From positions 372,001-436,000 of the forward strand of contig NZ_FOJT01000003.1 of the NCBI RefSeq assembly GCF_900111965.1: DNA of 64,000 nucleotides. The letters are read 5' to 3'. Below, piece by piece: positions 18,479 to 26,161 of this stretch; position 1 is the first letter of the stretch, and the number at the start of each line of letters is the position of its first letter. This DNA is from Flavobacterium swingsii (lineage in GTDB: Bacteria; Bacteroidota; Bacteroidia; Flavobacteriales; Flavobacteriaceae). The notes beneath the pieces are model-generated. The model was given only the letters and a program-made list of their open reading frames with translations. It was not told where the DNA came from and made no database searches. The position numbers and the translations under genes are program-made.

Positions 18479-19926
18479 GTAATACATTATTTCCCATTTT
18501 TTTAAAAACAGAAACCGCCCATTTTTTAATTGTGGGCGGTGGTAATGTTGGATTAGAAAAAACGGAAACCTTATTAAAACAAAACCCTGAAATTAGAATT
18601 ACCATTGTGGCGACATATTTTCATCGAAAATTGACGGAAATTATAAGTCAATATGAAAACATTTCTTTTTTCGAACGTCCTTTTGAAGAAACCGATTTGC
18701 AAAACAAAGATTTTGTGATTATCACAACAGATAAATCAGAAATTAATTCAGAGGTCAGAGAATTGGCAAAAGCCAAAGGAATCAAAGTAAATACTGCCGA
18801 TCAGCCTGCTTTGTGTGACTTTTATTTAGGATCAATTATTACTAAAGGAAGTCTTAAAATTGCTATTTCTACTAATGGAAAATCGCCAGTTTTAGCACGA
18901 AGAATGCGTGAGTATTTCACAGAAGTTATTCCAGATAATATAGAAGAAAGTATTGAAGTTTTAAACCAATTTAGAAGTAATCATAAAGGTGATTTTCAAG
19001 AAAAATTAGCCGATTTAAATAAAATCACTCAAGGTTTTAAAGGAAATAAAAAAGTAAAAGAGGCTAGGAAATACAAACAACTGGCGTTTACTTTAGCTAT
19101 TTCTTTTTTAATGTTATTTGTGGGGTACGGATTGTCAACAATTGTTTCAATTTCAGATGCAAAGGAAGGGTTAAGTAATATTCCAAAAGAATTTTATGGC
19201 ATGTTACTCATTGGTTTTTTAGCTCAATTAGTCGATGGTGCAGTAGGTTTGGGTTATGGTGTAACTTGCGCTACGAGTATGATGCTTTTGGGGATTAATT
19301 TACCAGCCATTAGCGGCAGTATTCATACCGCCGAAATGTTCTCCAGTGGTGTTAGTGGTTATTCCCATTATAAATTTGGTAACGTAAACAAAAAATTATT
19401 GCTATGGCTAGCTATTCCTGGTGTGTTTGGAGCTATAAGTGGAGCTATGCTTCTTATTTATTTAGGGAATAAATATGTCACGATTGCGTATGTAGTTTTG
19501 TCTATTTATACGATGATTATTGGTATTAGATTAATCATTTTGGCCTTCAGAAAAATAAAAGAGAAAAAGAAAATAGGTAACACTGGTTTTCTTGGGTTTT
19601 CAGGTGGTTTTTTAGATGCTTTTGGTGGTGGTGGTTGGGGCCCCATTGTAACTTCGACACTATTAGCTAAAGGAAGAAAGTCTAACTACGTTGTAGGTAC
19701 AGTAAGTTTGGCAGAATTTTTTGTTACACTAGCTGCTGCGGTTACTTTTTTTGCTTCATTAGGCGTGAGTCATTGGTATATTATTGTAGGTCTAATTATT
19801 GGAGGGATTGCAGCAGCACCATTGGCAGCAAAATTAGCTGGAAAACTGCCTCAAAAAACTGCTTTATTGCTTGTTGCTACACTAGTAATTGTTTTTAGTG
19901 TAAGGATTTTAGCGAAGATCTTTTAA
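18475..19926 (+). CDS. Fusion: siroheme-synthase N-domain + TSUP (TauE/SafE) permease
   Basis: 483 residues in two parts. Residues 1-200 match the N-terminal domain of CysG/Met8: a Rossmann NAD site FLIVGGGNVGLEKTETLL (residues 17-34), ITTDKSEIN, then KGSLKIAISTNGKSPVLARRMRE, i.e. precorrin-2 dehydrogenase and possibly sirohydrochlorin ferrochelatase. Residues about 210-483 form a TSUP permease with about 7-8 membrane segments and the motifs GAVGLGYGV and FSGGFLDAFGGGGWGP. No separate sulfate importer is seen in this operon, so the TSUP half could carry sulfate or sulfite. Together with the SUMT gene it supplies siroheme for CysI. Confidence 0.92.
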   Translation: MSNTLFPIFLKTETAHFLIVGGGNVGLEKTETLLKQNPEIRITIVATYFHRKLTEIISQYENISFFERPFEETDLQNKDFVIITTDKSEINSEVRELAKAKGIKVNTADQPALCDFYLGSIITKGSLKIAISTNGKSPVLARRMREYFTEVIPDNIEESIEVLNQFRSNHKGDFQEKLADLNKITQGFKGNKKVKEARKYKQLAFTLAISFLMLFVGYGLSTIVSISDAKEGLSNIPKEFYGMLLIGFLAQLVDGAVGLGYGVTCATSMMLLGINLPAISGSIHTAEMFSSGVSGYSHYKFGNVNKKLLLWLAIPGVFGAISGAMLLIYLGNKYVTIAYVVLSIYTMIIGIRLIILAFRKIKEKKKIGNTGFLGFSGGFLDAFGGGGWGPIVTSTLLAKGRKSNYVVGTVSLAEFFVTLAAAVTFFASLGVSHWYIIVGLIIGGIAAAPLAAKLAGKLPQKTALLLVATLVIVFSVRILAKIF

Positions 19927-19997
19927 TCTTCTAATTTAGTTTTATTTTCTAAATAAATAGAGTGTATTAAAATAATTCAGAAAAATAATCTAAAAAA

Positions 19998-20028
19998 TTT
20001 GTTTGTTTAGAAAATAAAACTACATTTG
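19998..20028 (+). promoter_or_regulatory. Promoter of the methionine operon leader
   Basis: TTTG (19998-20001), 19-nt spacer, TACATTTG (20021-20028). About 70 bp around it differ from the cys operon promoter block by only a few bases. Upstream, 19927-19978 is AT-rich with no terminator seen for the cys operon. Confidence 0.85.
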
Positions 20029-20049
20029 CAAAATAAAATTAGAAACAAA

Positions 20050-20106
20050 ATGAAAATTACAACGTATAACATGTGTCGTATGATGTCGGAAAATTCCGCA
20101 GAGTAA
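20050..20106 (+). CDS. Met/Cys-rich leader peptide B1 (first attenuator of met operon)
   Basis: An 18-codon ORF, MKITTYNMCRMMSENSAE. The second half is identical to leader A1 (MMSENSAE). GCAGAG (20098-20103) is the last sense-codon pair before the stop codon, and it can pair with CTCTGC of the terminator (20148-20153). A ribosome at the stop would cover it and allow termination; a ribosome held at the Met-Cys-Arg-Met-Met codons would leave it free. In A1 the ORF instead runs seven codons further, because CAC replaces the TAA. Confidence 0.75.
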   Translation: MKITTYNMCRMMSENSAE

Positions 20107-20143
20107 CGCATTGCATAATTTTAATTTTTTAAAATATACAATC

Positions 20144-20172
20144 AAACCTCTGCCAATCGTAGAGGTTTTTTT
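20144..20172 (+). terminator. Attenuator terminator B1
   Basis: Stem AAACCTCTGC / GTAGAGGTTT, loop CAATC, then a T-run. It differs from A1 by one base that changes a G-C pair into G-U, so the stem is kept. Confidence 0.9.
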
Positions 20173-20240
20173 AGAACCTTTGAAAAATAATTAACAAAAT
20201 AAAAATTGAAACCCTTAAAAACGGGAAATTATAATATAAA

Positions 20241-20339
20241 ATGAAAAATTCAGTAGCAAACAGAAAAATGATGACGAAACGAATGATGCAAATGTGTATT
20301 TACATCAAACCTTGCTATTGCCAAAAGCGGAAGATTTAA
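20241..20339 (+). CDS. Met/Cys-rich leader peptide B2 (second attenuator of met operon)
   Basis: A 32-codon ORF. Met is found at 1, 10, 11, 15, 16 and 18 and Cys at 19, 25 and 27 (cores RKMMTKRMMQMC and PCYCQ). CCAAAAG (20321-20327), at codons 27-29, is the same as part of the terminator 3' arm and can pair with CTTTTGG (20368-20374). A small hairpin TTATAGTT/AACTATAA (about 20346-20362) lies between the ORF and the terminator. The design follows that of the other three leaders although the sequence is different. Confidence 0.72.
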   Translation: MKNSVANRKMMTKRMMQMCIYIKPCYCQKRKI

Positions 20340-20361
20340 TCTTTGTTATAGTTCAAACTAT

Positions 20362-20401
20362 AAAGTCCTTTTGGTAAATGTTCCAAAAGGACTTTTTTTT
20401 T
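20362..20401 (+). terminator. Attenuator terminator B2
   Basis: A perfect 13-bp stem AAAGTCCTTTTGG / CCAAAAGGACTTT with an 8-nt loop and a T-run. It is the strongest of the four attenuator terminators and sits upstream of metX. Confidence 0.92.
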
Positions 20402-20425
20402 AAAAACAATTAAATATCTCAGCAA

Positions 20426-20617
20426 ATGAAAATTCTCAATAAAATTTTAAAAATAGTACAATCGATAGTAAACGTCGATTTCAAAAAAACAGCAGTTAAG
20501 TCAATAAAAAAAGAATCGTTAAAAGTAATTGAATTCAAATACGGTTCAGAATCAAACGATTCAGAGTCATTATTATTTTTAATAAACGGACAAGAAGACG
20601 AATTTCTTTTTATATAA
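20426..20617 (+). CDS. Possible small protein between attenuator B2 and metX
   Basis: A 63-codon ORF (MKILNKILKIVQSIVN start, Ser/Glu-rich middle, LLFLINGQEDEFLFI end) with a plausible A-rich start region and correct operon orientation. No known domain is recognised. It could be a real small cytoplasmic protein of the methionine operon, or chance in AT-rich DNA. A 15-codon ORF (20618-20665) directly follows and overlaps the metX start; it is probably not a gene. Confidence 0.35.
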   Translation: MKILNKILKIVQSIVNVDFKKTAVKSIKKESLKVIEFKYGSESNDSESLLFLINGQEDEFLFI

Positions 20618-20652
20618 ATGAAAAACATTAGAATTTTAGATTCTAAAATAAG

Positions 20653-21642
20653 ATGGAAAAATTAGAAAAAACAATAATATCAGATTTTATTACCGAAAGC
20701 GGAAAGATTCAAAAGAATATACCTCTTTTTTATCAAGTTTTTGGAAAACCTATCGGAAAAGCACCTGTAGTTTTGGTTAATCATGCGCTTACCGGAAACT
20801 CTCAGGTAACCGAAGAAAATGGCTGGTGGGAAGATTTAATTGGTAAAAACAAAACAATAGATACGAATGATTTTACCGTTTTAGCTTTCAATATTCCTGG
20901 AAATGGATATGACGGATTGAAAGAAAATTTAATTCATAATTATACTCATTTTACAGCTAGAGATATTGCTAAAATATTCTGGAAAGGGTTGCAACAATTA
21001 CAAATAGAAAATATTTTTGCAGTTATTGGTGGAAGCTTAGGTGGTGGTATTGCTTGGGAAATGGCAGTCATAAATCCCGCTGCAATCGAAAATTTAATTC
21101 CAATTGCTTCCGATTGGAAAGCCTCGGATTGGGTCATTGCCAACACCTTAATTCAGGACGAAATCCTGAATAATTCCAATTATCCAGTTCCTGATGCGAG
21201 ATCACATGCTATGCTTTTGTACAGAACGCCACAATCATTAAAACAAAAATTTAATAGACAGAAAAACGAGTTAAAAAATATTTTTCAAATAGAAAGTTGG
21301 TTATTTCATCATGGCGAAAAATTACAAAAACGTTTTCAATTAGCGTCTTACAAAATGATGAACCATCTTATAAAAACAATTGATATTACTAGAAATCGAA
21401 AAGATTTTGTAACCGTCGCAAAAGTAATTCAGGCAAATATTCACATTATTGGAGTAGATACCGATTATTTTTTTACTGCCGATGAAAATCGCGAAACTTA
21501 CGAAGATTTGAAAAAAGTAAAGCAAAATGTGTTTTACCACGAAATAAAATCCATACACGGACACGACGCTTTTCTAATCGAATACGAACAGTTAGATTCA
21601 ATTTTAAACAAACTTTTTATAACAAATAAACAAACAGCATAA
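20653..21642 (+). CDS. metX: Homoserine O-acyltransferase, alpha/beta-hydrolase type
   Basis: 329 residues, slightly shorter than typical MetX. It activates homoserine with an acyl group for methionine synthesis. The catalytic triad can be seen: nucleophile Ser in GGSLGGG (about residue 128), Asp in VDTDYFFTADENR, His in IHGHDAFLIE. NHALTGNSQV is the oxyanion-side motif. The stop overlaps the thrA start (TAATG), so thrA, the supplier of homoserine, is coupled. Acetyl versus succinyl preference cannot be decided from sequence alone. Confidence 0.9.
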   Translation: MEKLEKTIISDFITESGKIQKNIPLFYQVFGKPIGKAPVVLVNHALTGNSQVTEENGWWEDLIGKNKTIDTNDFTVLAFNIPGNGYDGLKENLIHNYTHFTARDIAKIFWKGLQQLQIENIFAVIGGSLGGGIAWEMAVINPAAIENLIPIASDWKASDWVIANTLIQDEILNNSNYPVPDARSHAMLLYRTPQSLKQKFNRQKNELKNIFQIESWLFHHGEKLQKRFQLASYKMMNHLIKTIDITRNRKDFVTVAKVIQANIHIIGVDTDYFFTADENRETYEDLKKVKQNVFYHEIKSIHGHDAFLIEYEQLDSILNKLFITNKQTA

Positions 21643-24053
21643 TGAAAATATTAAAATTTGGAGGAAAATCACTCACTTACGGAAATGGATTTGAGAAGAC
21701 AATAGAAATTATTTTAGATAAAGTAAATAATAACGAAAAAATTGCCGTTGTCGTTTCAGCAATTGCAAATGCGACCGATGAGTTGGAAGGAATTTTAGAA
21801 AAAGCAGCAAAAAACGAAGCTTATTTAGAGCAGTTGAATGCTTTTAAAAAATATCAAAAATCTAATTTTTCAGTAGATTTATCAGAAGAGTTTCGGCTTT
21901 TGGAAAAAACGTTTGAAGGCGTCGCTTTGTTAGGTGATTATAGTAAAAAAATAAAAGATAATGTTTTAGCACAAGGAGAAGTTATTTCTGCTAAAATTGT
22001 TACCCAAGCATTGAAAGATAAAGGAGTAAACGCTCATTTTTCGGATACGCGTTTGCTCATAAAAACTGATGCAAAGTTTGGTGATGCACAACCTTTAGAT
22101 AGTTTGTCGAAGAAAAATGTAATTAACCATTTCAAACAAAATAACGGAACAACGGTAAATGTTGTTACAGGTTTTATTGGTTCAAACAACAATAATGACA
22201 CAACCACTTTAGGCAGAAACGGAAGCAACTACACCGCTTCGTTAATCGCAAATTATCTCGATGCCGAAGAATTACAAAATTACACTCATGTGGACGGAAT
22301 TTACACCGCCAATCCAGATTTAGTTTCCGATGCCAAAAAAATTGATTTCCTTACTTTTAATGAAGCCAATGAATTAGCCAATTTTGGAGCCACAATTCTA
22401 CATGCCAAAACGATTGTTCCTTTATTAGAAAAAAATATTCCACTTCGGGTTTTAAACACATTTAATCACGAAAACAAAGGGACATTAATTACTTCAACTG
22501 CAAATAAAGAAGGTATAAAATCACTCTCTGTTCTGGAAAATGTGGCTTTAGTAAATCTTGAAGGAAGGGGTCTTTTAGGCAAAACAGGTGTAGATGCTCG
22601 AATTTTCAAGGCGTTGGGAGATAATGATATTAGTGTGAGTATCATCTCACAAGGTTCATCAGAAAGAGGAATCGGGATTGTAGTTGCGGCCGATAAAGCT
22701 TCGAAAGCAATTATTGCATTAGAAAAAGAATTTGAAAATGATTTTTATTCTAAAGATGTAAATAAAATTTCAGCAACCGATAATGTTTCGGTGATTTCTA
22801 TCATAGGGCAGGATTTAAGCACGTTTCACAAACCGTATTCGGCACTTATAAAAAACAAGATTGTTCCAATTCTCTTCAATAATACCGTTACAGGAAAAAA
22901 CGTGAGTTTGGTGGTTAATAAATCCGAACTTCATAAAGCGGTAAATGTCATTCATGGTGAAATTTTTGGAGTTTCAAAAAAAGTAAACATCGCTATTTTT
23001 GGTCACGGATTAGTTGGAGGAACACTAATCAACCAAGTTTTAACTTCGGCTGCGGTTATTGAAAAACGAAAAGATATTAAACTCAATATCTTTGCAATCG
23101 CCAATTCTAAAAAGGTGTTATTTAATAAAAGTGGAGTAGCCGAAAATTGGGCTTCCGAAATTGAAAATAGCGGAATTTCGTATACTATTGATGACATTAT
23201 CGCTTACGCCAATGAACATCATTTAGAGAATTTAATAGCTATCGACAATACTGCAAACACTCCATTTGTACAAAATTACACTTCACTAATAGAGAATAGT
23301 TTCGATTTAATTTCTTCCAATAAAGTGGCGAACACCTTGAGCTATAATTTCTACAAAGAAGTGCGTAAATCACTTGCCGAAAATCAAAAAAATTATTTAT
23401 ACGAAACTAATGTTGGTGCAGGATTACCAGTTATAGATACTATAAAATTATTGCATCATTCTGGGGAAAATATCACAAAAATAAAAGGAGTTTTGTCGGG
23501 TTCATTAAGCTTTTTGTTCAATACTTTTTCGGCAAATGACATTCCTTTTAGCGAAGCATTGAAGCAAGCAATCGATAAAGGTTTTACAGAACCTGATCCT
23601 AGAGAAGATTTATGCGGAAATGATGTTGCGAGAAAAGTGCTCATTTTAGCAAGAGAACTAGATTTGCAAAACGAATTTGAGGAAATTAACATTCAAAATC
23701 TAATTCCAGAAAATTTAAGAGAAGGTAATAAAGAAGAATTCTTGAGCAGATTATCTGAGCTAGATGCTATTTATGCTAAAATAAAAGCAGACCAAAAACC
23801 AAATCACGTTTTGAGATATGTTGGCGAATTATCGGGAGATTTGCAAAAAGAAAAAGGAAATCTAGAGGTAAAATTAATCTCAGTTCCACTCGACACCGCT
23901 TTGGGACAATTGAAAGGTTCCGATTCTTTTTTCGAAATTTACACAGAATCTTATGGCGACAGACCAATCGTAATACAAGGCGCAGGTGCAGGATCTGCCG
24001 TAACGGCGAGAGGTGTTTTTGGAGATATTTTAAGATTGTCAGACAAAGGTTAA
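21642..24053 (+). CDS. thrA: Bifunctional aspartate kinase / homoserine dehydrogenase
   Basis: 803 residues. Residues 1 to about 285 are the aspartate kinase catalytic domain (KFGGKSL at 5-11; TLGRNGSNYTA substrate loop), about 290-450 two ACT-type regulatory segments (LEGRGLLGKTGVDARIF region), and about 460-803 homoserine dehydrogenase (Rossmann IFGHGLVGGT; catalytic region GLPVIDTIKLLHHSG; GFTEPDPREDLCGNDVARK, here cited in part). It provides homoserine for methionine and threonine. Placed behind two Met/Cys attenuators with metX. Confidence 0.96.
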   Translation: MKILKFGGKSLTYGNGFEKTIEIILDKVNNNEKIAVVVSAIANATDELEGILEKAAKNEAYLEQLNAFKKYQKSNFSVDLSEEFRLLEKTFEGVALLGDYSKKIKDNVLAQGEVISAKIVTQALKDKGVNAHFSDTRLLIKTDAKFGDAQPLDSLSKKNVINHFKQNNGTTVNVVTGFIGSNNNNDTTTLGRNGSNYTASLIANYLDAEELQNYTHVDGIYTANPDLVSDAKKIDFLTFNEANELANFGATILHAKTIVPLLEKNIPLRVLNTFNHENKGTLITSTANKEGIKSLSVLENVALVNLEGRGLLGKTGVDARIFKALGDNDISVSIISQGSSERGIGIVVAADKASKAIIALEKEFENDFYSKDVNKISATDNVSVISIIGQDLSTFHKPYSALIKNKIVPILFNNTVTGKNVSLVVNKSELHKAVNVIHGEIFGVSKKVNIAIFGHGLVGGTLINQVLTSAAVIEKRKDIKLNIFAIANSKKVLFNKSGVAENWASEIENSGISYTIDDIIAYANEHHLENLIAIDNTANTPFVQNYTSLIENSFDLISSNKVANTLSYNFYKEVRKSLAENQKNYLYETNVGAGLPVIDTIKLLHHSGENITKIKGVLSGSLSFLFNTFSANDIPFSEALKQAIDKGFTEPDPREDLCGNDVARKVLILARELDLQNEFEEINIQNLIPENLREGNKEEFLSRLSELDAIYAKIKADQKPNHVLRYVGELSGDLQKEKGNLEVKLISVPLDTALGQLKGSDSFFEIYTESYGDRPIVIQGAGAGSAVTARGVFGDILRLSDKG

Positions 24054-24071
24054 TGATTTTAAATCAAAAAT

Positions 24072-24115
24072 AATCCGTTCAAATCCGCGTTTGAAAATCC
24101 GTATCATCCGCGTTC
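24072..24115 (+). repeat. ATCCGCG spacer repeat, copy 1
   Basis: AATCCGTTC, AAATCCGCG, AAAATCCGT and TCATCCGCG follow one another in the thrA-osmC spacer. A related string lies at 30931-30971 after metF. Confidence 0.6.
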
Positions 24116-24127
24116 AAAAATAAAAAT

Positions 24128-24553
24128 ATGAAAATAACACTAAACAGAATCAATAATGATTACCACTTTCAACTAAAAAACGAAAGAGGACACATCGTAG
24201 AATTAGACAGCAGAGCCGAGTTTGGAGGTAACGATTTAGCGCCAAGTCCGATGGAATTTTTATTGATGGGAGTTGCTGGTTGTAGTGCTATCGATGTCAT
24301 ATCAATACTCAAAAAGCAACGTCAGGAAATTACGTCCTACAAAACAGAAGTAGAAGGTATTCGAGAACAAATTGAAGATGCAAAACCTTTTAAAGACATT
24401 ACAGTAACCATTTTTTTAGAAGGAAATATCAACGAAGAAAAAGCGCTAAAAGCGGCTCAACTTTCTTTCGAAAAATATTGTTCGGTTTCCAAAACATTAG
24501 AGCCAACAGCAAAAATTAATTATAAAGTAGTTTTAAATAATAAAGAAATATGA
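24128..24553 (+). CDS. OsmC family protein
   Basis: 141 residues. OsmC/Ohr proteins reduce organic hydroperoxides through two reactive cysteines; both are present here (AGCSAIDV near residue 57 and KYCSVSKTL near residue 119), as is the conserved PSPMEFLL segment. It overlaps metZ by 4 nt (ATGA) and so belongs to the methionine operon, where protection of sulfur metabolism from peroxide or a thiol-related role is possible. Confidence 0.9.
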   Translation: MKITLNRINNDYHFQLKNERGHIVELDSRAEFGGNDLAPSPMEFLLMGVAGCSAIDVISILKKQRQEITSYKTEVEGIREQIEDAKPFKDITVTIFLEGNINEEKALKAAQLSFEKYCSVSKTLEPTAKINYKVVLNNKEI

Positions 24554-25722
24554 GTCAAGAAAATTTCGGTTTCGAAACCCAAGCCATACGAACACAATTA
24601 GAACGCACACAATATTTAGAACATTCAGTGCCATTATATTTATCATCTAGTTTTGTTTTCGAAGACGCCGAAGACATGCGAGCTTCGTTTACAGAAGAAA
24701 AAGACAGGAATATTTACAGTCGTTTTAGCAATCCTAACACGACAGAATTTGTAGAAAAAATTTGCAAAATGGAAGGTGCCGAAGCTGGTTATGCTTTCGC
24801 AACAGGAATGGCTGCGGTATATTCGACTTTTGCAGCTTTATTAAATGCGGGAGATCATATCGTATCTGCAGGAAGTGTTTTTGGATCAACACACGCTTTG
24901 TTTACTACTTATTTTCCGAAATGGAATATTCAAACTTCTTATTTTGATATTAATAAGCCTGAAACAATCGAAAGTTTTATCAAACCAAATACTAAAATTC
25001 TTTATGCAGAATCGCCTACAAATCCTGCTGTCGATATTATCGATTTAGAATTATTAGGTGCAATTGCAAAAAAACACAATTTGATTTTAATTATCGACAA
25101 TTGTTTTGCAACGCCATATATTCAACAGCCTATAAAATTTGGAGCACATTTAGTAGTGCATTCTGCAACTAAACTAATCGACGGTCAAGGAAGAGTTTTA
25201 GGCGGAGTAACTGTAGGAAGTGCAGATTTAATTAGAGAAATTTATTTATTTTCAAGAAATACAGGACCAGCACTATCACCATTTAATGCTTGGATTTTAT
25301 CTAAAAGTTTAGAAACATTAGCTGTAAGAGTTGAAAAACATTGCGAGAATGCCTTAAAAGTAGCAGAATTTTTAGAAAACCATTCAAAGGTAAAAAAAGT
25401 AAAATATCCGTTCTTGAAATCGCATCCACAATACGAAATCGCCAAAAAACAAATGAGTTTAGGAGGTAATGTAGTTGCTTTCGAAATTGAAGGCGGAATA
25501 GAAGCTGGTAGAAAATTTTTAGACAAAATTAAACTGTGTTCCCTTTCGGCAAATCTAGGAGATACGCGAACCATTGTAACACATCCCGCCTCGACAACGC
25601 ATAGCAAACTCACAGTCGAAGAACGATTAGCAGTAAGCATTACCGATGGTTTGGTTCGAGTTTCTGTAGGATTAGAAACAGTAGCTGATGTGATAAATGA
25701 TTTAAATCAAGCCTTGAATTAA
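24550..25722 (+). CDS. metZ: O-acylhomoserine sulfhydrylase, PLP trans-sulfuration family
   Basis: 390 residues. It replaces the acyl group of O-acylhomoserine with sulfide, making homocysteine directly. The PLP lysine is in HSATKLIDGQGRVLGG (about residue 205); this ATK-x-IDGQGR form is typical of MetZ rather than MetB. YSRFSNPNT and FATGMAAVYSTF are the usual N-terminal active-site motifs. With metX upstream it completes a direct-sulfhydrylation route that uses the sulfide from the cys operon. A cystathionine gamma-synthase activity cannot be excluded. Confidence 0.9.
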   Translation: MSQENFGFETQAIRTQLERTQYLEHSVPLYLSSSFVFEDAEDMRASFTEEKDRNIYSRFSNPNTTEFVEKICKMEGAEAGYAFATGMAAVYSTFAALLNAGDHIVSAGSVFGSTHALFTTYFPKWNIQTSYFDINKPETIESFIKPNTKILYAESPTNPAVDIIDLELLGAIAKKHNLILIIDNCFATPYIQQPIKFGAHLVVHSATKLIDGQGRVLGGVTVGSADLIREIYLFSRNTGPALSPFNAWILSKSLETLAVRVEKHCENALKVAEFLENHSKVKKVKYPFLKSHPQYEIAKKQMSLGGNVVAFEIEGGIEAGRKFLDKIKLCSLSANLGDTRTIVTHPASTTHSKLTVEERLAVSITDGLVRVSVGLETVADVINDLNQALN

Positions 25723-25828
25723 CAAAGTCAATAAATCTATTTGAAGTAAGTAAAATAGATTTATTTTCCGTTTTATAAATAAATAAAATCATTTCATAGA
25801 AAATTTTTCATAACAAAAATATTATTAT

Positions 25829-25836
25829 TACATTTG
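25829..25836 (+). promoter_or_regulatory. Promoter -7 box of metH operon
   Basis: TACATTTG fits the -7 consensus, about 20 nt upstream of the SAM-I aptamer. The -33 element is weak. Confidence 0.6.
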
Positions 25837-25856
25837 CACCGTTCATACATTTATTG

Positions 25857-25965
25857 CTTGTTATCACGAAAGCTGGAGGGATTAGACCCAACGAAAGCTT
25901 AGCAACCCTTTACTACAAAGAAGGTGCTACATTCTATTTCGATTTATCGGAAACAGATAACCACG
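25857..25965 (+). promoter_or_regulatory. SAM-I (S-box) riboswitch upstream of metH
   Basis: P1 is GTTATC (25860-25865) pairing with GATAAC (25956-25961). Between them come AAGC, TGGAGGGATTAGACCC, AACGAAAGCTT, AGCAACC, the P3 hairpin CTTT-ACTAC-AAAG, AAGGTGCTACATTC and the P4 hairpin TTTCGAT-TT-ATCGGAAA. These are the SAM-I core motifs in order. No U-tract terminator follows the aptamer; the next strong hairpin is the dispersed repeat at 26030. The expression platform is therefore not obvious. Confidence 0.95.
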
Positions 25966-26029
25966 AGAATTCCCTCTCACTTTCCCATAACATTATATAT
26001 CTTTAAGAACTAATTTCTGAATTTTCAGA

Positions 26030-26104
26030 AGCTATTTCCTGCTGTACACTATATCTTTTCCTTGCTAAAGAAGCAAGAAAAAGGATAACGTTTCCATCAG
26101 GGCT
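26030..26104 (+). repeat. Dispersed hairpin repeat, copy 3 (inside the metH leader)
   Basis: AGC/GCT ends, CCTG pairing CAGG, and inner hairpin ATCTTTTCCTTGCT / AGCAAGAAAAAGGAT. It lies between the SAM-I aptamer and metH and so is part of the same leader RNA. From 26132 to 26156 a GCG-CTTTTGCG-TCTTTGCG string, another small repeat, leads up to the metH start. Confidence 0.85.
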
Positions 26105-26161
26105 ATTTAAGAAACATTTTAGTAAAAAATTGGCGCTTTTGCGTCTTTGCGAGAAAAAAAC

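Noticed and set aside
20419..20628. Minus-strand 69-codon ORF opposite the small ORF before metX
   Set aside because: Cys/Ser/Phe-rich shadow frame without a start context or neighbour on that strand.
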